DNA from: Harmothoe impar
Taxonomy: Eukaryota; Annelida; Polychaeta; Phyllodocida; Polynoidae
Direction of reading: 5' to 3'
Assembly: GCA_947462335.1 (NCBI GenBank)
Contig: OX381709.1
Span: 83,204,622-83,268,621, forward strand
DNA: 64,000 nt
Shown here: positions 29,858 to 40,609 of the stretch, in pieces
How the letters are laid out: every line of letters starts with the position of its first letter
Position numbering within the stretch: position 1 is the first letter of the stretch
Position numbers and translations under genes: made by a program
The notes under the pieces: generated by a model
Told to the model about the DNA's origin: nothing
Databases searched by the model: none
Seen by the model: only the letters and a program-made list of their open reading frames with translations

Positions 29858-29870
29858 AATAAAGAATAAA
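29858..29870 (+). terminator. Tandem polyadenylation signals of Polinton B late array
   Basis: AATAAA at 29858-29863 and again at 29865-29870, some 30-40 nt after the last stop, followed by a T/G-rich stretch (TTATCTTGTTGTGTTTTTAT). Expected 3' end of the capsid-protease transcripts. Confidence 0.75.
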
Positions 29871-29934
29871 ATGAAAAGAAAAGAAATTATCTTGTTGTGT
29901 TTTTATTTCTATATATAAGTTACATAACTTTTTT

Positions 29935-30330
29935 TTGTTTGTTTGTTTACAAACAGTCACGTGTCACGTGGTGTTGTTTACAAACAAGAAAGCCACGTGG
30001 TGTTGTTTACAAACAAACCCTAAGTAGGTCACGTTACCCTAGTTACCAGAATGCCGGCTTCTGATTGGCTGAGCCTAAGTAGGTCACGTGACGTAAGTAG
30101 GTCACGTTACCATGGTTACCAGAATGCCGGCCTCTGATTGGCTGAGAGCTTCTAAGTAGGTCAGTAGGTCACCCAGAATGCTGGCTTCTGATTGGCTGAG
30201 AGCCCTAAGTAGGTCACGTTACCATGGCAACGGGTCACGTGACCAAATGGAGGCCTCTGATTGGCTGCATGTCGATTGAGTAATAAACAGTACTTAACTA
30301 TAGTCCCGTTCCGATACATACTATACTACT
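29935..30330 (-). repeat. Polinton B terminal inverted repeat, right
   Basis: 396 bp, inverted copy of 19789-20180 ending TACTATACTACT. Differences are few (for example CCAATGAGA versus CCAATCAGA), so the insertion is recent or the repeats are kept alike by replication. Confidence 0.95.
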
Positions 30331-30336
30331 CGGGGA
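30331..30336. other. Target site duplication of Polinton B, right
   Basis: CGGGGA, identical to 19783-19788. Confidence 0.9.
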
Positions 30337-31160
30337 TCATGGCCGCCGTCACGGCCACCAGGGGGCTCCACCATCCCATAATACCCCATAACCAAGGTAG
30401 CATCTCGCTGCCATATATGGTCAATGCCAAGCCAACCTCATTTACATATAGAAGCTTTCCTGTGACGAATTAATGTGGCGGTGGACGTCACATGACGTAC
30501 CAGCAGACATCTGGGCGACACTTCCTGTAGTGGGAGACATGCGGGTACAGAGACACACACCCCAGGGACCTCACCAAGCTACGGCTTATACTACAACCAG
30601 ACTCTGTGACGTCATGGTGACGACTGTTTGATGTCAGGGATGACGTCATGATATATAGAGGGCTGAACTATTGAAGGTTATACCATGAAACAAGTTGTAG
30701 CAACATTGAGTTCCATGCTCTAGGTGTTTATAACTATTTTTTTTGTGGTCGATGAACAATGTTAACAGAGATTAAGTCATTCTTTAAGCAGCTTTTATTT
30801 CAGTAAATGCCATTTAAATGTCACAGAAAGGTCATGATGACACTCATGCGGATTTAAAGAAATTAACGTTTACTGGAAATAAAGATCCTTTATTAAAGTT
30901 TGACTTTAAGCAGTCCAAATCTTTGCTTGAATGCAGTGATTTTACACAGGATTTGATGAAATTTAAGCTTTTGAGTAGATTTTGCTTTTACTATGGCTCT
31001 GCATTAGCTAATACACGTTTTAGCCTCAGATGACGAGGGTGGCAGCGAGCTACCACATATAATTAGGTGTGCTGGAAAGAACTCAGATCTTCCATGAGCC
31101 CTTTCACATCTCCACACACTGGCGACTAATTTTTTCTCAACCGGCCAATTCTCATATCTA
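30337..31160. other. Non-coding flank of Polinton B, no gene seen
   Basis: GC-rich start, then AT-rich. The frame 30818-31033 shows no recognisable domain. It represents the pre-insertion neighbourhood, continuing the sequence left of 19783. Confidence 0.5.
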
Positions 31161-31800
31161 CCCAGCTAGCACCTTATATAAAAAGTACGTCTTTTACTGG
31201 TCATATTCATGTTGATACGTAAAAATGACCCCATAATTACATCATGAGAGAGTAAATCAATTCACATAGTAGTTTGACAGGAAACTTACGTATTATTTAC
31301 ATCTAAATGGCCATGAGAAAAAGACATTAGTCATTTGATATCATCCATACGTTAGAATGTGGTCACTATTTGACATAACAAGTGGTAAAATCTTGATCAG
31401 AATATTACGTCTTTTTTTGGAGAAACTATTCACGTAAAACATTGGTGTCAAATTCATGACTTAAGGTGCATACTAAAATGAAGTGATAGATTTGACATCA
31501 ATATTACGTATACTTTATACATGTGGTACATCCTTATCTGGTCAGATTTTGACGTCTATACTTTACCTTTCAAGTGGTTTACTCTTTTAACACAAGATGT
31601 CTCCCTTAACCAATATCGATAGAATCCAATCTACATTGGCAATACTTCGACTATAAATGAGTATTTGTTTAACACAAAGAATTTCCAAAGAAGATGAAAT
31701 TTGACCAACTTTTGTCTGGAATGTATGATATGTAATTTTTGTTCCTGTAGAATGATTGTTTAAGGGAAAACCAGGAGATTAGTATGAGCACACCTTTTCT

Positions 31801-32056
31801 TTGGTTGCTACAACTATTCAAATGAAAATACTGACCATGAGCTGGCATCACAGCTTGGCCAATTTGCTAGGATCAATGTGCTATGTCTCTGTAGGACTAT
31901 TGGTGATGTCTACAGGCAAGAAACCCTTGCTTATGTTGATTGTCTGGATGTTACTTGCTTCTGATGGAGTACCACACACAGAGAAAATAGGTGCAAATAA
32001 TGTTTTGGTTTTACATGTTTTTAACATAATTATGCTGTTTGTGTATACGATACATA
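31801..32056 (+). pseudogene. Receptor-like coding fragment carried by family 2 elements
   Basis: Here and on the minus strand of copy A (14379-14618) the same frame reads SVGLLVMSTGKKPL, then LLASDGVPHTEKIG, then NNVLVLHVFNIIML. The pattern of a hydrophobic helix, an SD.VP.T linker and another hydrophobic helix resembles the M2-M3 part of Cys-loop ligand-gated channels. It could be an exon captured by the transposon; the match is by eye and weak. It is not a working gene. Confidence 0.3.
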
Positions 32057-32629
32057 CCCAGTGAACAAAAAACGTATTTTTACGTTTTGAAACGTTCTCA
32101 TGCACAACGTTATGTTACGTTATATGTAAAACGTTATTTTACGTTCTTATATGGTTGTACATATAAACGTTTGTATCCACAACGTTATTTAACGTTATTT
32201 AACGTTTCTAGGGGTTATCATGGAGAGATTAGGGTGTGCCTTTAATAAGTCTATGGTGTTAGTATGGTCTAATTTCACTCAAGACAAGTAGGGTAGATTG
32301 ACCTAGAGCCAACCACGCACCTTGAGATGTCCATTTTATAGTCATTCATAAATGATGAGCCCTCTTTTTGCGTATCAGAGTACACCTTAAAGGTTACTTC
32401 TTCCAGCAAAAGACAAATAGAGACAATACCTCCAAGGAGGTTTTATAGCTTATACTCCATCCTTTTCCAGGCGACCTTTCGACCTGGTGCAATAATTTAA
32501 GCGACCTGGTGACTTTTGGAGAAATTTGGCTATAGTAAAAATAGTCTAAAAAGCGACTTTCCGACTTTAGGCCCTTAATTTCGGCGACTTTCCGACCTGA
32601 GGGGGGGGGGACCCCTCTGCACCCCCAAT

Positions 32630-32700
32630 GGTCAGAGCGATGGTCTTCAAATGGTATGCTTTACCAATGCCAGGGTTCGAATCCCACTAAGACCAGCATT
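32630..32700 (+). repeat. tRNA-like sequence
   Basis: Contains GGTCTTC...GGGTTCGAATCCCACTAAGACC with a good B box but no full cloverleaf. tRNA-derived repeat head, not a functional tRNA gene. Confidence 0.5.
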
Positions 32701-32744
32701 TTAAGAAGGAATGAGCCTACAAATTATTTAGAAAAACCAGGGCT

Positions 32745-32820
32745 GCTATAGTGGGACTCGAACCCATATGGATAGGACTCATGTGCCAGTGCCTAGACCA
32801 CACAGCCACGGCGCAAGCAC
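32745..32820 (-). repeat. tRNA-derived SINE-like repeat, copy 1
   Basis: On the minus strand GCGCCGTGGCTGTGTGGTCT, then AGGCACTGGCACATGAG, then the B box GGGTTCGAGTCCCAC. The same 70-bp unit plus flanking similarity recurs at 33148-33224 and 33808-33886. Confidence 0.7.
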
Positions 32821-33147
32821 ATAATTTGGTACCTGAGAATGCCTACTGCAGTTACAATACACATTATAAATTATAAACAACAGAATACTTTTAATGACAA
32901 AAATCTTTTCAAAACATAGAGATGGTTGGATGTAGTCATCAAATATTTTGTATAAAGTCTACTATAGTTCCATGTCATTAGAGCGTGGAGGATACACTCG
33001 GTCACCTAACTATAATTGGCCCTAGGGTGTCTTTACAAAAAACTTCAATTCTGGGACGAATTTATATCGTTTTGCATCAGGCAAATAATAGGCACATTTA
33101 AGCCCCGCCCCCCCCCAAAAAAAAACACAAAAAAAACAACAACAAGG

Positions 33148-33224
33148 GGCTCTTGTGGGACTCGAATCCATGTGGGTAGGACTCATGAATCAGTGCCTAG
33201 ACCACACAGCCACGGTGCCTACTC
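33148..33224 (-). repeat. tRNA-derived SINE-like repeat, copy 2
   Basis: Same unit as 32745-32820. Similarity continues past the tRNA-like part (CATAGTTCGGTACATAAGAA versus CATAATTTGGTACCTGAGAA), showing a shared repeat and not independent tRNA genes. Confidence 0.7.
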
Positions 33225-33295
33225 ATAGTTCGGTACATAAGAATACCTGTTTAACTTATAATATATATATATACCGTGGGTGAAAGGGGGGAATA

Positions 33296-33404
33296 GGGAC
33301 CTTTAGCACACCACGTAAAAGCTTATGAAACGCAGACGTAGCAGTGCTAAAAGGATAGGCTACGTCTGCGTTTAATGAGCTTTTACGTGGTTGCTAAAGG
33401 TCCC
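33296..33404. repeat. Long hairpin
   Basis: Arms GGGACCTTTAGCA...CACGTAAAAGCTTATGAAACGCAGACGTAGC and its near-complement (33359-33404) around a 16-nt loop. Confidence 0.8.
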
Positions 33405-33607
33405 CATTATATCGTCCAGAAATTAATGAGCCATGACACAATTAACTTCTCTTCAGAGGTCCTGTGTAGTCATTCCCTGTAGCCGGTGCACTTAGTTTCT
33501 ATTCCCCTATACAGACCTAACACTTCTAGACATAGATATAACACATTTTTTGGGAGGTTATATATCATTTATGAGTAAACATACTATTGTGAATGGAGTA
33601 TAAGCTA

Positions 33608-33702
33608 GAAAACCTCCTTGGACCTGTAGTATTTGCTGTAAAACCTGCTCGGCTACGCCTCGGAGGTTTTACAGCAAATACTATAGGTCCACGCAGGTTT
33701 TC
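33608..33702. repeat. Long hairpin with CTCGGCTACGCCTCGG loop
   Basis: Arms 33608-33645 and 33665-33702 (ATTTGCTGTAAAACC / GGTTTTACAGCAAAT core). The loop type is shared with 13111-13204 and 42080-42200. Confidence 0.8.
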
Positions 33703-33807
33703 CATCACTTATACTATATACTATTACTAGGTAATTATTTGCATGCCTAAGTTAAATATCCCTTTTTAGAACAAAATATGGTATCCTCTAAGTTGAAAAT
33801 TTAGATG

Positions 33808-33886
33808 GTTTATTCTGGGATTGGACCCTACATGGGTAGGACTTTTGTACCAGCGCTTAGACCACTAGGCCACAGCGCCTGCACAT
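33808..33886 (-). repeat. tRNA-derived SINE-like repeat, copy 3
   Basis: Third, more diverged copy of the unit at 32745 (GCTGTGGCCTAGTGGTCTAAGC...GGGTCCAATCCCAG). Confidence 0.6.
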
Positions 33887-34361
33887 ACAATGTAGTGCCC
33901 TGGAAATTTGAGTTTTAGATCTTTTCAAAACCCCAAAAAACGTAAAATAACGTTGTCATAACGTTACACATTCAAACGTTTTTGTATAACGTTATTATAA
34001 CGTTATTTTGAGTCAACGTTTTAACGTCAGATAACGTCATATTTCCGTCATTCTATAACGTTTACCAAACCTTTAGAAAACGTTATTGTAACGTCAGATA
34101 ACGTTTTTTTGTTAGCTGGGTAGGGATTTATTTCAAAAACAAAATTATGCTGAGATCAGATTAATGTCACCCATGACCATCTAAATTACATTGTGTATAT
34201 ATATCATATATATAATTGATGATGATGTCTACATCATGTAACTTATTTACGTAAGATACATATGATTTTTTTACATAGATATTACATAGTCAAAAGCACG
34301 TCTTAAAGATTTGCACATAGTATGTAATGGGCGCCACTTTCTGACGTAACCAAATGTAGTA

Positions 34362-35515
34362 CCCAGCCAGCAAAAATACGTTGAGCAAACGTTGGGGCAA
34401 CCGTAGGTAATGTTGGACTGATGTCAGATGTATGACGTTGGGCCAACGTTCATTTTTCCGTCCATCAGAACGTCGCCTAGACGTCATAAAGAAATGACGC
34501 TGGGCCAACGTTGGGCCAACATCAGAATCTGACGTTGTATCAACGTTGTACCAACATTGGGCCAACCGGATTTAGAGCCTAAAAATGAAGTTGTTTCAAC
34601 AGATTATTTCGACATTGGCCCAACGTCTACGTAGGCTACATTCAATGAAATATTCATTCAAATATCAGGTATTCATTTAATACTAACTCTGTTAAAGACT
34701 TGGCTGTTAAGAATAATCATTTTATAAACAGCTATATCTGTTTCTACTTTCACTTTAATCTCAGCTTAAAGGGTCAAGAGGTGATACAAGGCAATCCTAT
34801 CCTTTAGACTTTTATTTACCTACCATCCCAGTAAACAAAAAACGTTATACAACATTTTATAACGTTATATAACGTTAAATAACGTTTCTGTAAGGCTGCT
34901 TACTATGGCATAACGTTATTTGAAATTTTATAACGTTATTTTGACGTAAAATAACGTTTTTTTGTTGCCTGGGATTACCAACAAAAGGGTGTCCTTCTAG
35001 CAATATAACCAGCATTTTGTTATATAACAAAGAAAGGCAGTAATTAAGAATCATATAGATTACAGATGGAACATTCATTGCTTCAAAAGCTATATAACGC
35101 ACATGGGGCCTAATAAATGACCAATTATGAGGAATGATAACAGGTATGCTGGGCAGAAATATCTCCACACAACCTTCAATACCCTCTGGTAGAGGTTGGG
35201 AGTACTAGTCTTGGGCTAATGTTGGCCCAACGTTGGTACAACATGAATTATTTGACGTTGTACCAACATTGGCAAATCACTTGGATTATTACCAAGGTTG
35301 GTACAACATGAATTTGCCAACGTTTGTACAACCTGAATTATCTGACGCTGTACCAATGTTGGCAAATCACTGAGAGTATCACCAACGTTGGTATAACATA
35401 AATTTGCCAATGTTGTATCAACGTTGGCAGACCAATGTTGGTACAACGTCATACTATTACCCGCGACGGTGCCGATCATTGCCAACGTTAGCCCAACGTA
35501 TCCTTGCTAGCTGGG
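34362..35515 (+). mobile_element. Family 3 element (AACGTTGG-type, 1.15 kb) inserted in family 2 copy B
   Basis: Ends CCCAGCCAGCAAAAATACG and TATCCTTGCTAGCTGGG with TA on both sides; copy A gives the empty site (GTAGTAAATATC). Both arms consist of degenerate repeats around ACGTTGGGCCAACGT / TTGGTACAACAT. It contains a family 1 MITE at 34827-34973. No coding content. Confidence 0.88.
34827..34973 (-). mobile_element. Family 1 MITE inside family 3 element
   Basis: 147 bp, CCCAGTAAACAAAAAACG to ACGTTTTTTTGTTGCCTGGG, flanked by AT. Third nesting level: family 1 in family 3 in family 2. Confidence 0.88.
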
Positions 35516-35576
35516 TAATTATCTTTTGAGAAAAGATGTCGAGATAACGTGATTCATACGAGTTTTGCTAGCTGGG

Positions 35577-36769
35577 TAGCTGCTGGGTTTGCATTGCTGG
35601 AGTTTCACCCCTTAAGTGCATAGTGTACAGTGCTTTTATATAAAATGTAATATGGCCCACTGCAGCACTGCATGAAAGTTTGCATTTTAGCAAAATGTTT
35701 AAGGTCATATTTCATATTTACAAGTTATTTCTCCATAAAGCTAACCTTTACATGACATTTACACCACATTATTGAACTTAAAGCAGCTATGAGTCACTCT
35801 AAACATATTTAATTGCTTAATGTGAACATGTATGCAGGGCATTGATGCACCATGACGACCCTACAGGGTTGATACACTGCTGAAGGCTTACATCCAAGCA
35901 GTGCTGGGGAATCAGTGTAAGGCACGGTATCCCTGCATGACCACACCAGACTTTTACAAAAGATTTTCTTGACATAAAAGCTGTGCTTCTCAGAAATTGC
36001 CAACGGTCCAAATTCATACAACAAGTTCAAATAAAGAAGCCACACCGTTCTTATCATTGCCCTCATCGTATTTTCCATGACTCGATGATAAGAAACTCGT
36101 GGAGTGGCTTAAGCTGATTAAAACAATGGTAATTGTAAGCTGCTCTTTAAGCAGTTATTTGAGTTATACTACGTGTTTGTTTTGTCATTCATTTTTAATT
36201 ATCTGTTTTGTAATTGGTTCTGTATCCCTGTGTGCATACTTTAACCTTCGCCCACTTTAAGGATGGATGTCGCTAAACGGTGACATTCATTGTCATGGAA
36301 TGCAGCCCCGGTGAGTAACTTGCCAGTGCTGCATTGCTGCATCATGTTGAATCTCTGGGACTGTCCCAAACCCATAGGATCGGTATTATTCTTGAATGCA
36401 GTACTCACCAGGGCTGCACTTATTCATCATGACAACCAAGGCATGTTGCATCAAGGCATTACGTCACCCTTAAAGGGTTGATTCTGGTTGAGCTGCTCAT
36501 TTGTCACTGTCATAGCATCCAGCTCCCTGCACCCTGACAACACACATGTACATACATGATCGATGACTGGTGGGCTGACATGGGTGTAGATATGAGGTGG
36601 GGGGGGGGGTATGGTTTGAACATTGGTTTGTGTACTAACATATTAAATGTAGTAGATATGGTACAAATGAGTTACTGCATAAATGTTATAAGCCAAGGAC
36701 ATGGTAATTGTCCAAGGCGCCCTGACTACCTTTTTGAAACTATAGCTTATCAGTGAAATAAAGCAACTT
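35577..36769. other. Non-coding stretch, no gene seen
   Basis: AT-rich. Short frames (35809-36078, 35817-36017 minus; 36290-36481, 36556-36756 plus) show no domains. A run of G lies near 36599-36608. Confidence 0.45.
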
Positions 36770-36894
36770 CCCTGCTAACAAAATTACATCATTTTACGTC
36801 AAAATAAGATTTTAATGTTATACAACCATTTGCTATAATAAGGAGCCAGAGAGAAATGTTCTGAAATGTTGTATAACTTGTTTTATTTACTGGG
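36770..36894 (+). mobile_element. Degenerate family 1 MITE
   Basis: CCTGCTAACAAAATTACATC...TTTTACGTCAAAATAAG...TTTTATTTACTGGG. Same layout as other copies, but most AACGTT units have decayed, so this is an old insertion. Confidence 0.65.
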
Positions 36895-38366
36895 TCGCAG
36901 TCCTTAAAAGGTCGATGTTGGAACTCATTTAAATTATCTTTGAAGGTCCATCACTTTTTCCTCATGGCACGAGAATGTTCTGTCTCTGTAAGCATTCACC
37001 CTATCCAGCTCATATTTCATATAAAATGTTTAAATTAGATGCTAGAGTAAACCTCATTCAGAACAAAGTCGTCACCACTCATTAGGAGATTCAAAGCAGC
37101 GCGTGGAGATTTGAAAGACTTTGCTGAAGATTCGTTGTCTTTACTTGAGCTAATTATAAGTGATAGCTCCCTCACAGTTCACTGCCTGCTTCTACATCTG
37201 AGACTGAAACGTGTATTTGGTGATGTACTGCCTTAGTAAAGGCCAAAACCCAGCATGTAGTCTCTACCACAGCTGCCTCTGGTTTTTCCTATGATCCTGG
37301 AATCTATTACTTTAAAGGTTGCATTGCAATACAGGGTGTGAGATATGGTCTGTCTTTTTTTAGGTTTATTAATCATTTATTGTTTCGTTTGCACATAGTT
37401 AAGTACAGTTACAGATTTGGATCCACGTCAAGGAATATATGCTCACATTTGTAGGCAGGCCTTTACACAATAAAAGATAGTTTATGTGCACACCTGCTGA
37501 TACCATCATTCTGTGGGGTTGGTGGACCATATAGCTATGATAGACATGTAACAAAGTTGACAATAAGTGAAAGGCTTTGCCTTCATCCCTACTCTGGCGA
37601 GTATTAGGTTGCTGTTACGGCAATACCCTGTTGACCATCGGTCACTGTGTGAATATATTGAAAATAAATGTAAAACTGGGACTATGGTAGAGTAACAGTA
37701 GAGGGGGAGGGGGGATGCATGGGTTCAGATACCATGCTCTAGTGTATCTGGAATAATCAGAAATATATTTTAGAAATTTGGTGAATTCAGAAAATTGCAT
37801 TGGAGGCCTGATTTTGCAAGGCCAATGGCACATTCCAAACCATTCAGTGGGTGTAGTTCCACAAAAGGAATTAGATTTATTATCGCTTGGCATTAAAACA
37901 TCATATGTTATATCATAAAATTATTGAATACTATTAAGATGAATAAATTTGCTTTCAACCTAGCCATAATTGAGCCAATATGTTCGCTGATACCCCAAAA
38001 ATCTGAAACATACCATTCAGTGGCCTTTGCTATAAGCTTGTTGGGATTTGTCCTTTATAAGTTAACCATGCAGAATCTCTAGAAGGCTTTTCATCTCAAG
38101 ACTTGAGACTAATCAAGTGAGGGCGGCCTCTGAAGCCGCGACCGTCCATGAATCTCACATCCCAATACATGAAGGTTCATCAGATTAGACCAAAAAGCCT
38201 CAATCATTCCGTCACCATCTAGGCAGGGTGTTCTGTTAGAATAGTGAATGGGTAGTGAGAAAGACCAACTGTTACAATATCAGTTAAAACGTCCCAAAAT
38301 TAAGTTATAGAACAACATTTCAATTGCTTTCATTTACTATTTTCCCAGTGTTTGACATGATTCTTT
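36895..38366. other. Non-coding, contains dispersed repeat copy 2
   Basis: 37040-37235 matches 12330-12540. The minus frame 37642-37893 has no recognisable domain. Downstream flank of the potassium-channel beta-subunit-like gene. Confidence 0.5.
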
Positions 38367-38430
38367 CCCAGCTAGCACCTTATGTAAAAAGCATGTCTTT
38401 TACTGGTCATATTCACGTTAATACGTTTTT
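38367..38430 (+). mobile_element. Family 2 end fragment
   Basis: CCCAGCTAGCACCTTATGTA then TTTTACTGGTCATATTCACG, matching the first ~60 bp of copy B. It lies in the 3' region of the beta-subunit-like gene. Confidence 0.7.
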
Positions 38431-38599
38431 AAACACGACTGACACAGAAAAATTAGGTATAAAAATAGACAGACATAGATTTTTCTGAATTCCCATATAC
38501 ATAAAATGCTGTTTCCCCTAAATGCTTTTCCCCCTAAAAGTAACACAGTGAAACACTCAAAAATCAGACTATACCCATGTAGGGGCACACAGAGCTGCA

Positions 38600-40398
38600 T
38601 TACAATATAACGGGCACCATTTTCTCCCTTAAACATTTACTTTCACTTATAGCAGCACATACTATGAAACACAAACCAAGCAGACAGAATGCTGCAGGCC
38701 ACAGGACGCTGTGGAGAGCCTCAGTGTAGGTGGGTGACTTCTTCTTCTGAATGACCTGCTGGAGGTCATGCTGATTGATGAAACATGATGTAGAGTTTTT
38801 TCTCAGATTGTTTATGATATTACTGATTTCTGTTTCTGCCTGTCCTATTGATTTGTAGCATCTCTCATAGGAACATGGCTTGAAGATAGGAAAAAAGAAA
38901 ACACCAGAATATTCTTATTTCCAAACTGTGAGAACATCTATTTATTGTTTCCTATTCTACATTACTTTAACATTTTATTGTATTATTATGTAATGTCAAT
39001 TTCATCTGGTTTTGTTGGAAAACTCTAGATATTGTATAGTAGTGACATCTGGTGTCAATCATCAGAACTACTAGACCAGTTGTCCTGTCCAAACCCAACC
39101 TCAGCCCTCATCGGCCCGGAGTGGGCTAACCGATGGGCGCCCGTTGGTTTAGGGCACTGGGCTTTGGTGTGGCCCCAAGTGGGCTGCCCAAATTGGGCTC
39201 AGAACGGGTTTTGGACGGGTTTCCTGTCATCTGGCCAACATGAACCCAAAGCGGGTAGCCCTCTTTGAAACTGATCTGAGCCCAAATCGGGCAGCCCGCT
39301 TTGAAACTGATCTGAGCCCAAAATGGGCAGCCCGATCGGGGCCACACTTCAGCCCAGCCATCTGCCCAACATGAAACCCAGCTCAGTTTTGCCCGACTTC
39401 AAACAGCCAATCCGAGCTAAAACCAAATTGGCCCAGTGCGGGCTTGCTACTAGGGTATCCGGTCCTTCATAAATGTAGCTGGTCCTGCAACATTGAAAAT
39501 TTGCTGGACCGAATATCCTGTGGGATAAAAAGGTTTTCACAAAGACTGCCAACATTCTTTCTACTCAATTCCTTGTGAAATATTCCAAATGAATGAGTCT
39601 CTTTTGTTATAATCTCCTTACAGTCAATAACTCATGTAGACCCTATACATTCAAACTGAGAGAACAATATTCATATATATGTCATATAGCACTGTGAAAG
39701 ATTACTCACCTTCCTTTTCAATAATTGTTCCATATTCTCAAATATAGTTGATCTATGCACAACTTTATCAAGGTCCCTGTAGGTCACTTCCACCACATAG
39801 CATGGGAAACTGCTCTTCGAGCAACCCGTATCTCCACAACTAGAATGTAAGCAAATTTGTAGATATTTGTAGGAGTCCCTACCATATTGTGCCTCAACGC
39901 ATACAGAAGTAAAGGGAATGTAATGTTTGTTTACCAATTATTTTTCATCAAATAGGCTTACACCTTTATCATACAGGCACATTGACTCATAGCTCAGCGG
40001 GTTAGAGGCCCAAATCAGAAGAATCATGTATATTACAATAAAAGCAAGAGCAAAAGCAGGTGTATATCTACATGACACTTCATATAAGCAGAGTCAATAA
40101 CTGTTTGACACTCCATTTTTACCAGTGCCTAGTGGACACCCTTAATTTTCTGTGTGTAGGCTATCCATGTAAGTACTTACTTGTATTTACAGCCCTTGAT
40201 TCCATGGTCATTTCTCATTTCTGTAAATGTGCACTGGGCAGGGATGCTAAAGTCCTTATACCTCCGGTAGACACCCATAACAGTAAGTCCCGTTATCAAA
40301 AGTATGAAAAAGGAAAGAATGCTGGAGATACTGCATATACATACTGAATATTGCTTGAACTTGACAAGTAGATTCTTATCTTTGTCCTTTATAGCCAT
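38600..40398 (-). CDS. Calcium-activated potassium channel beta-subunit-like protein, three coding exons
   Basis: Auxiliary membrane subunit that in known animals assembles with BK channels. Coding exons on the minus strand: 40398-40181, 39839-39710 and 38878-38600, total 208 codons. The 5' splice sites are AA|GTAAGT and AG|GTGAGT; the 3' sites are TTCTAG| and CTTCAAG|. Phases (2, then 0) fit, which is strong support. Topology fits the family: a short cytoplasmic N-terminus, TM1 (ICSISSILSFFILLITGLTV), an extracellular loop with many cysteines (CKYNCGDTGCSKSSFPC, CSYERC), and TM2 introduced by ALHSVLWPAAFCLLGLC, comparable to the family's LFHSLFWP region. The length matches family members (about 190-280). 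Which paralogue is unclear. A MITE copy lies in intron 2. Upstream non-coding exons and promoter were not found. Confidence 0.8.
38919..39455 (-). mobile_element. Family 4 MITE, partial copy inside intron 2 of the beta-subunit-like gene
   Basis: The right end GCTTGCTACTAGGG and GGGC-rich arm match 17213-17640 in reverse. Flanking AT-rich sequence up to about 38919 also matches (CAATTTCATCTGG, TTTTCCAACAAAGCC type). The second arm is missing. Confidence 0.75.
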
Positions 40399-40472
40399 GT
40401 TGAAGTACAGGAGAGGGTTCCCTCCTAGACATCACCTGTAACATCAAGGAGACACACAGTGTATCGCGACAT

Positions 40473-40609
40473 GCCAGTGAACAAAAAAACGTTATTTTAC
40501 GTCAAAATAACGTTTTAAAACTTTGTATAACGTCATGCCATAGTAAGGAGTCTTAGAGAAACGTTATATAATGTTATAAAATGTTGTATAATGTTTTTTG
40601 TTTACTGGG
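40473..40609 (+). mobile_element. Family 1 MITE
   Basis: GCCAGTGAACAAAAAAACG to TTTTTTGTTTACTGGG with the usual arms and central CATAGTAAGGAGTC. About 137 bp; lies just upstream of the beta-subunit-like coding start (40398, minus strand) and so in its 5' region. Confidence 0.82.

Larger units (their letters stand above)
19789..30330 (+). mobile_element. Polinton/Maverick element B, complete, 10.5 kb, without DNA polymerase gene
   Basis: Seen: long terminal inverted repeats (19789-20180 and 29935-30330) beginning AGTAGTATAG, a perfect 6-bp target duplication, and uninterrupted frames for packaging ATPase, pX-like protein, conserved 399-aa protein, integrase with chromodomain, penton-like protein, pVI/pX-like protein, major capsid protein, adenain-like protease and small accessory proteins. 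Absent: any frame with PolB motifs between the repeats; the 20181-22804 part holds only an Ala-rich leftward gene and a basic 216-aa rightward gene. Known: Polintons are typically 15-20 kb and encode PolB. Inference: a recent insertion able to integrate and perhaps form particles, but dependent on a polymerase supplied from elsewhere. Confidence 0.93.
32057..34120 (+). mobile_element. Family 1 long element (2.06 kb) inserted in family 2 copy B
   Basis: Ends CCCAGTGAACAAAAAACG and TTTTTTTGTTAGCTGGG with TA on both sides. Comparing with copy A (empty site ACATAGGGATTT) shows ACATA-[element]-TAGGGATTT, so the target duplication is TA. Arms of about 160-200 bp are packed with AACGTT units (32057-32215, 33925-34120). 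The centre holds tRNA-like repeats and two hairpins. Confidence 0.88.
31161..35576 (-). mobile_element. Family 2 element copy B, split by two nested insertions
   Basis: Reverse-orientation relative of 14143-15346. It starts CCCAGCTAGCACC and ends TTTTGCTAGCTGGG, flanked by TA on both sides. Without the insertions at 32057-34120 and 34362-35515 and their TA duplications it is about 1.19 kb, matching copy A (1.20 kb). Sequence outside the insertions follows copy A throughout with a few percent difference. Confidence 0.9.

Noticed and set aside
30818..31033. 71-codon plus-strand frame right of Polinton B
   Set aside because: No domain, no promoter or poly(A) context; ordinary chance length for AT-rich DNA.
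32745..33886. Three clustered tRNA genes
   Set aside because: Good A and B boxes, but the copies share flanking sequence and do not form complete cloverleaves; treated as SINE-like repeats.
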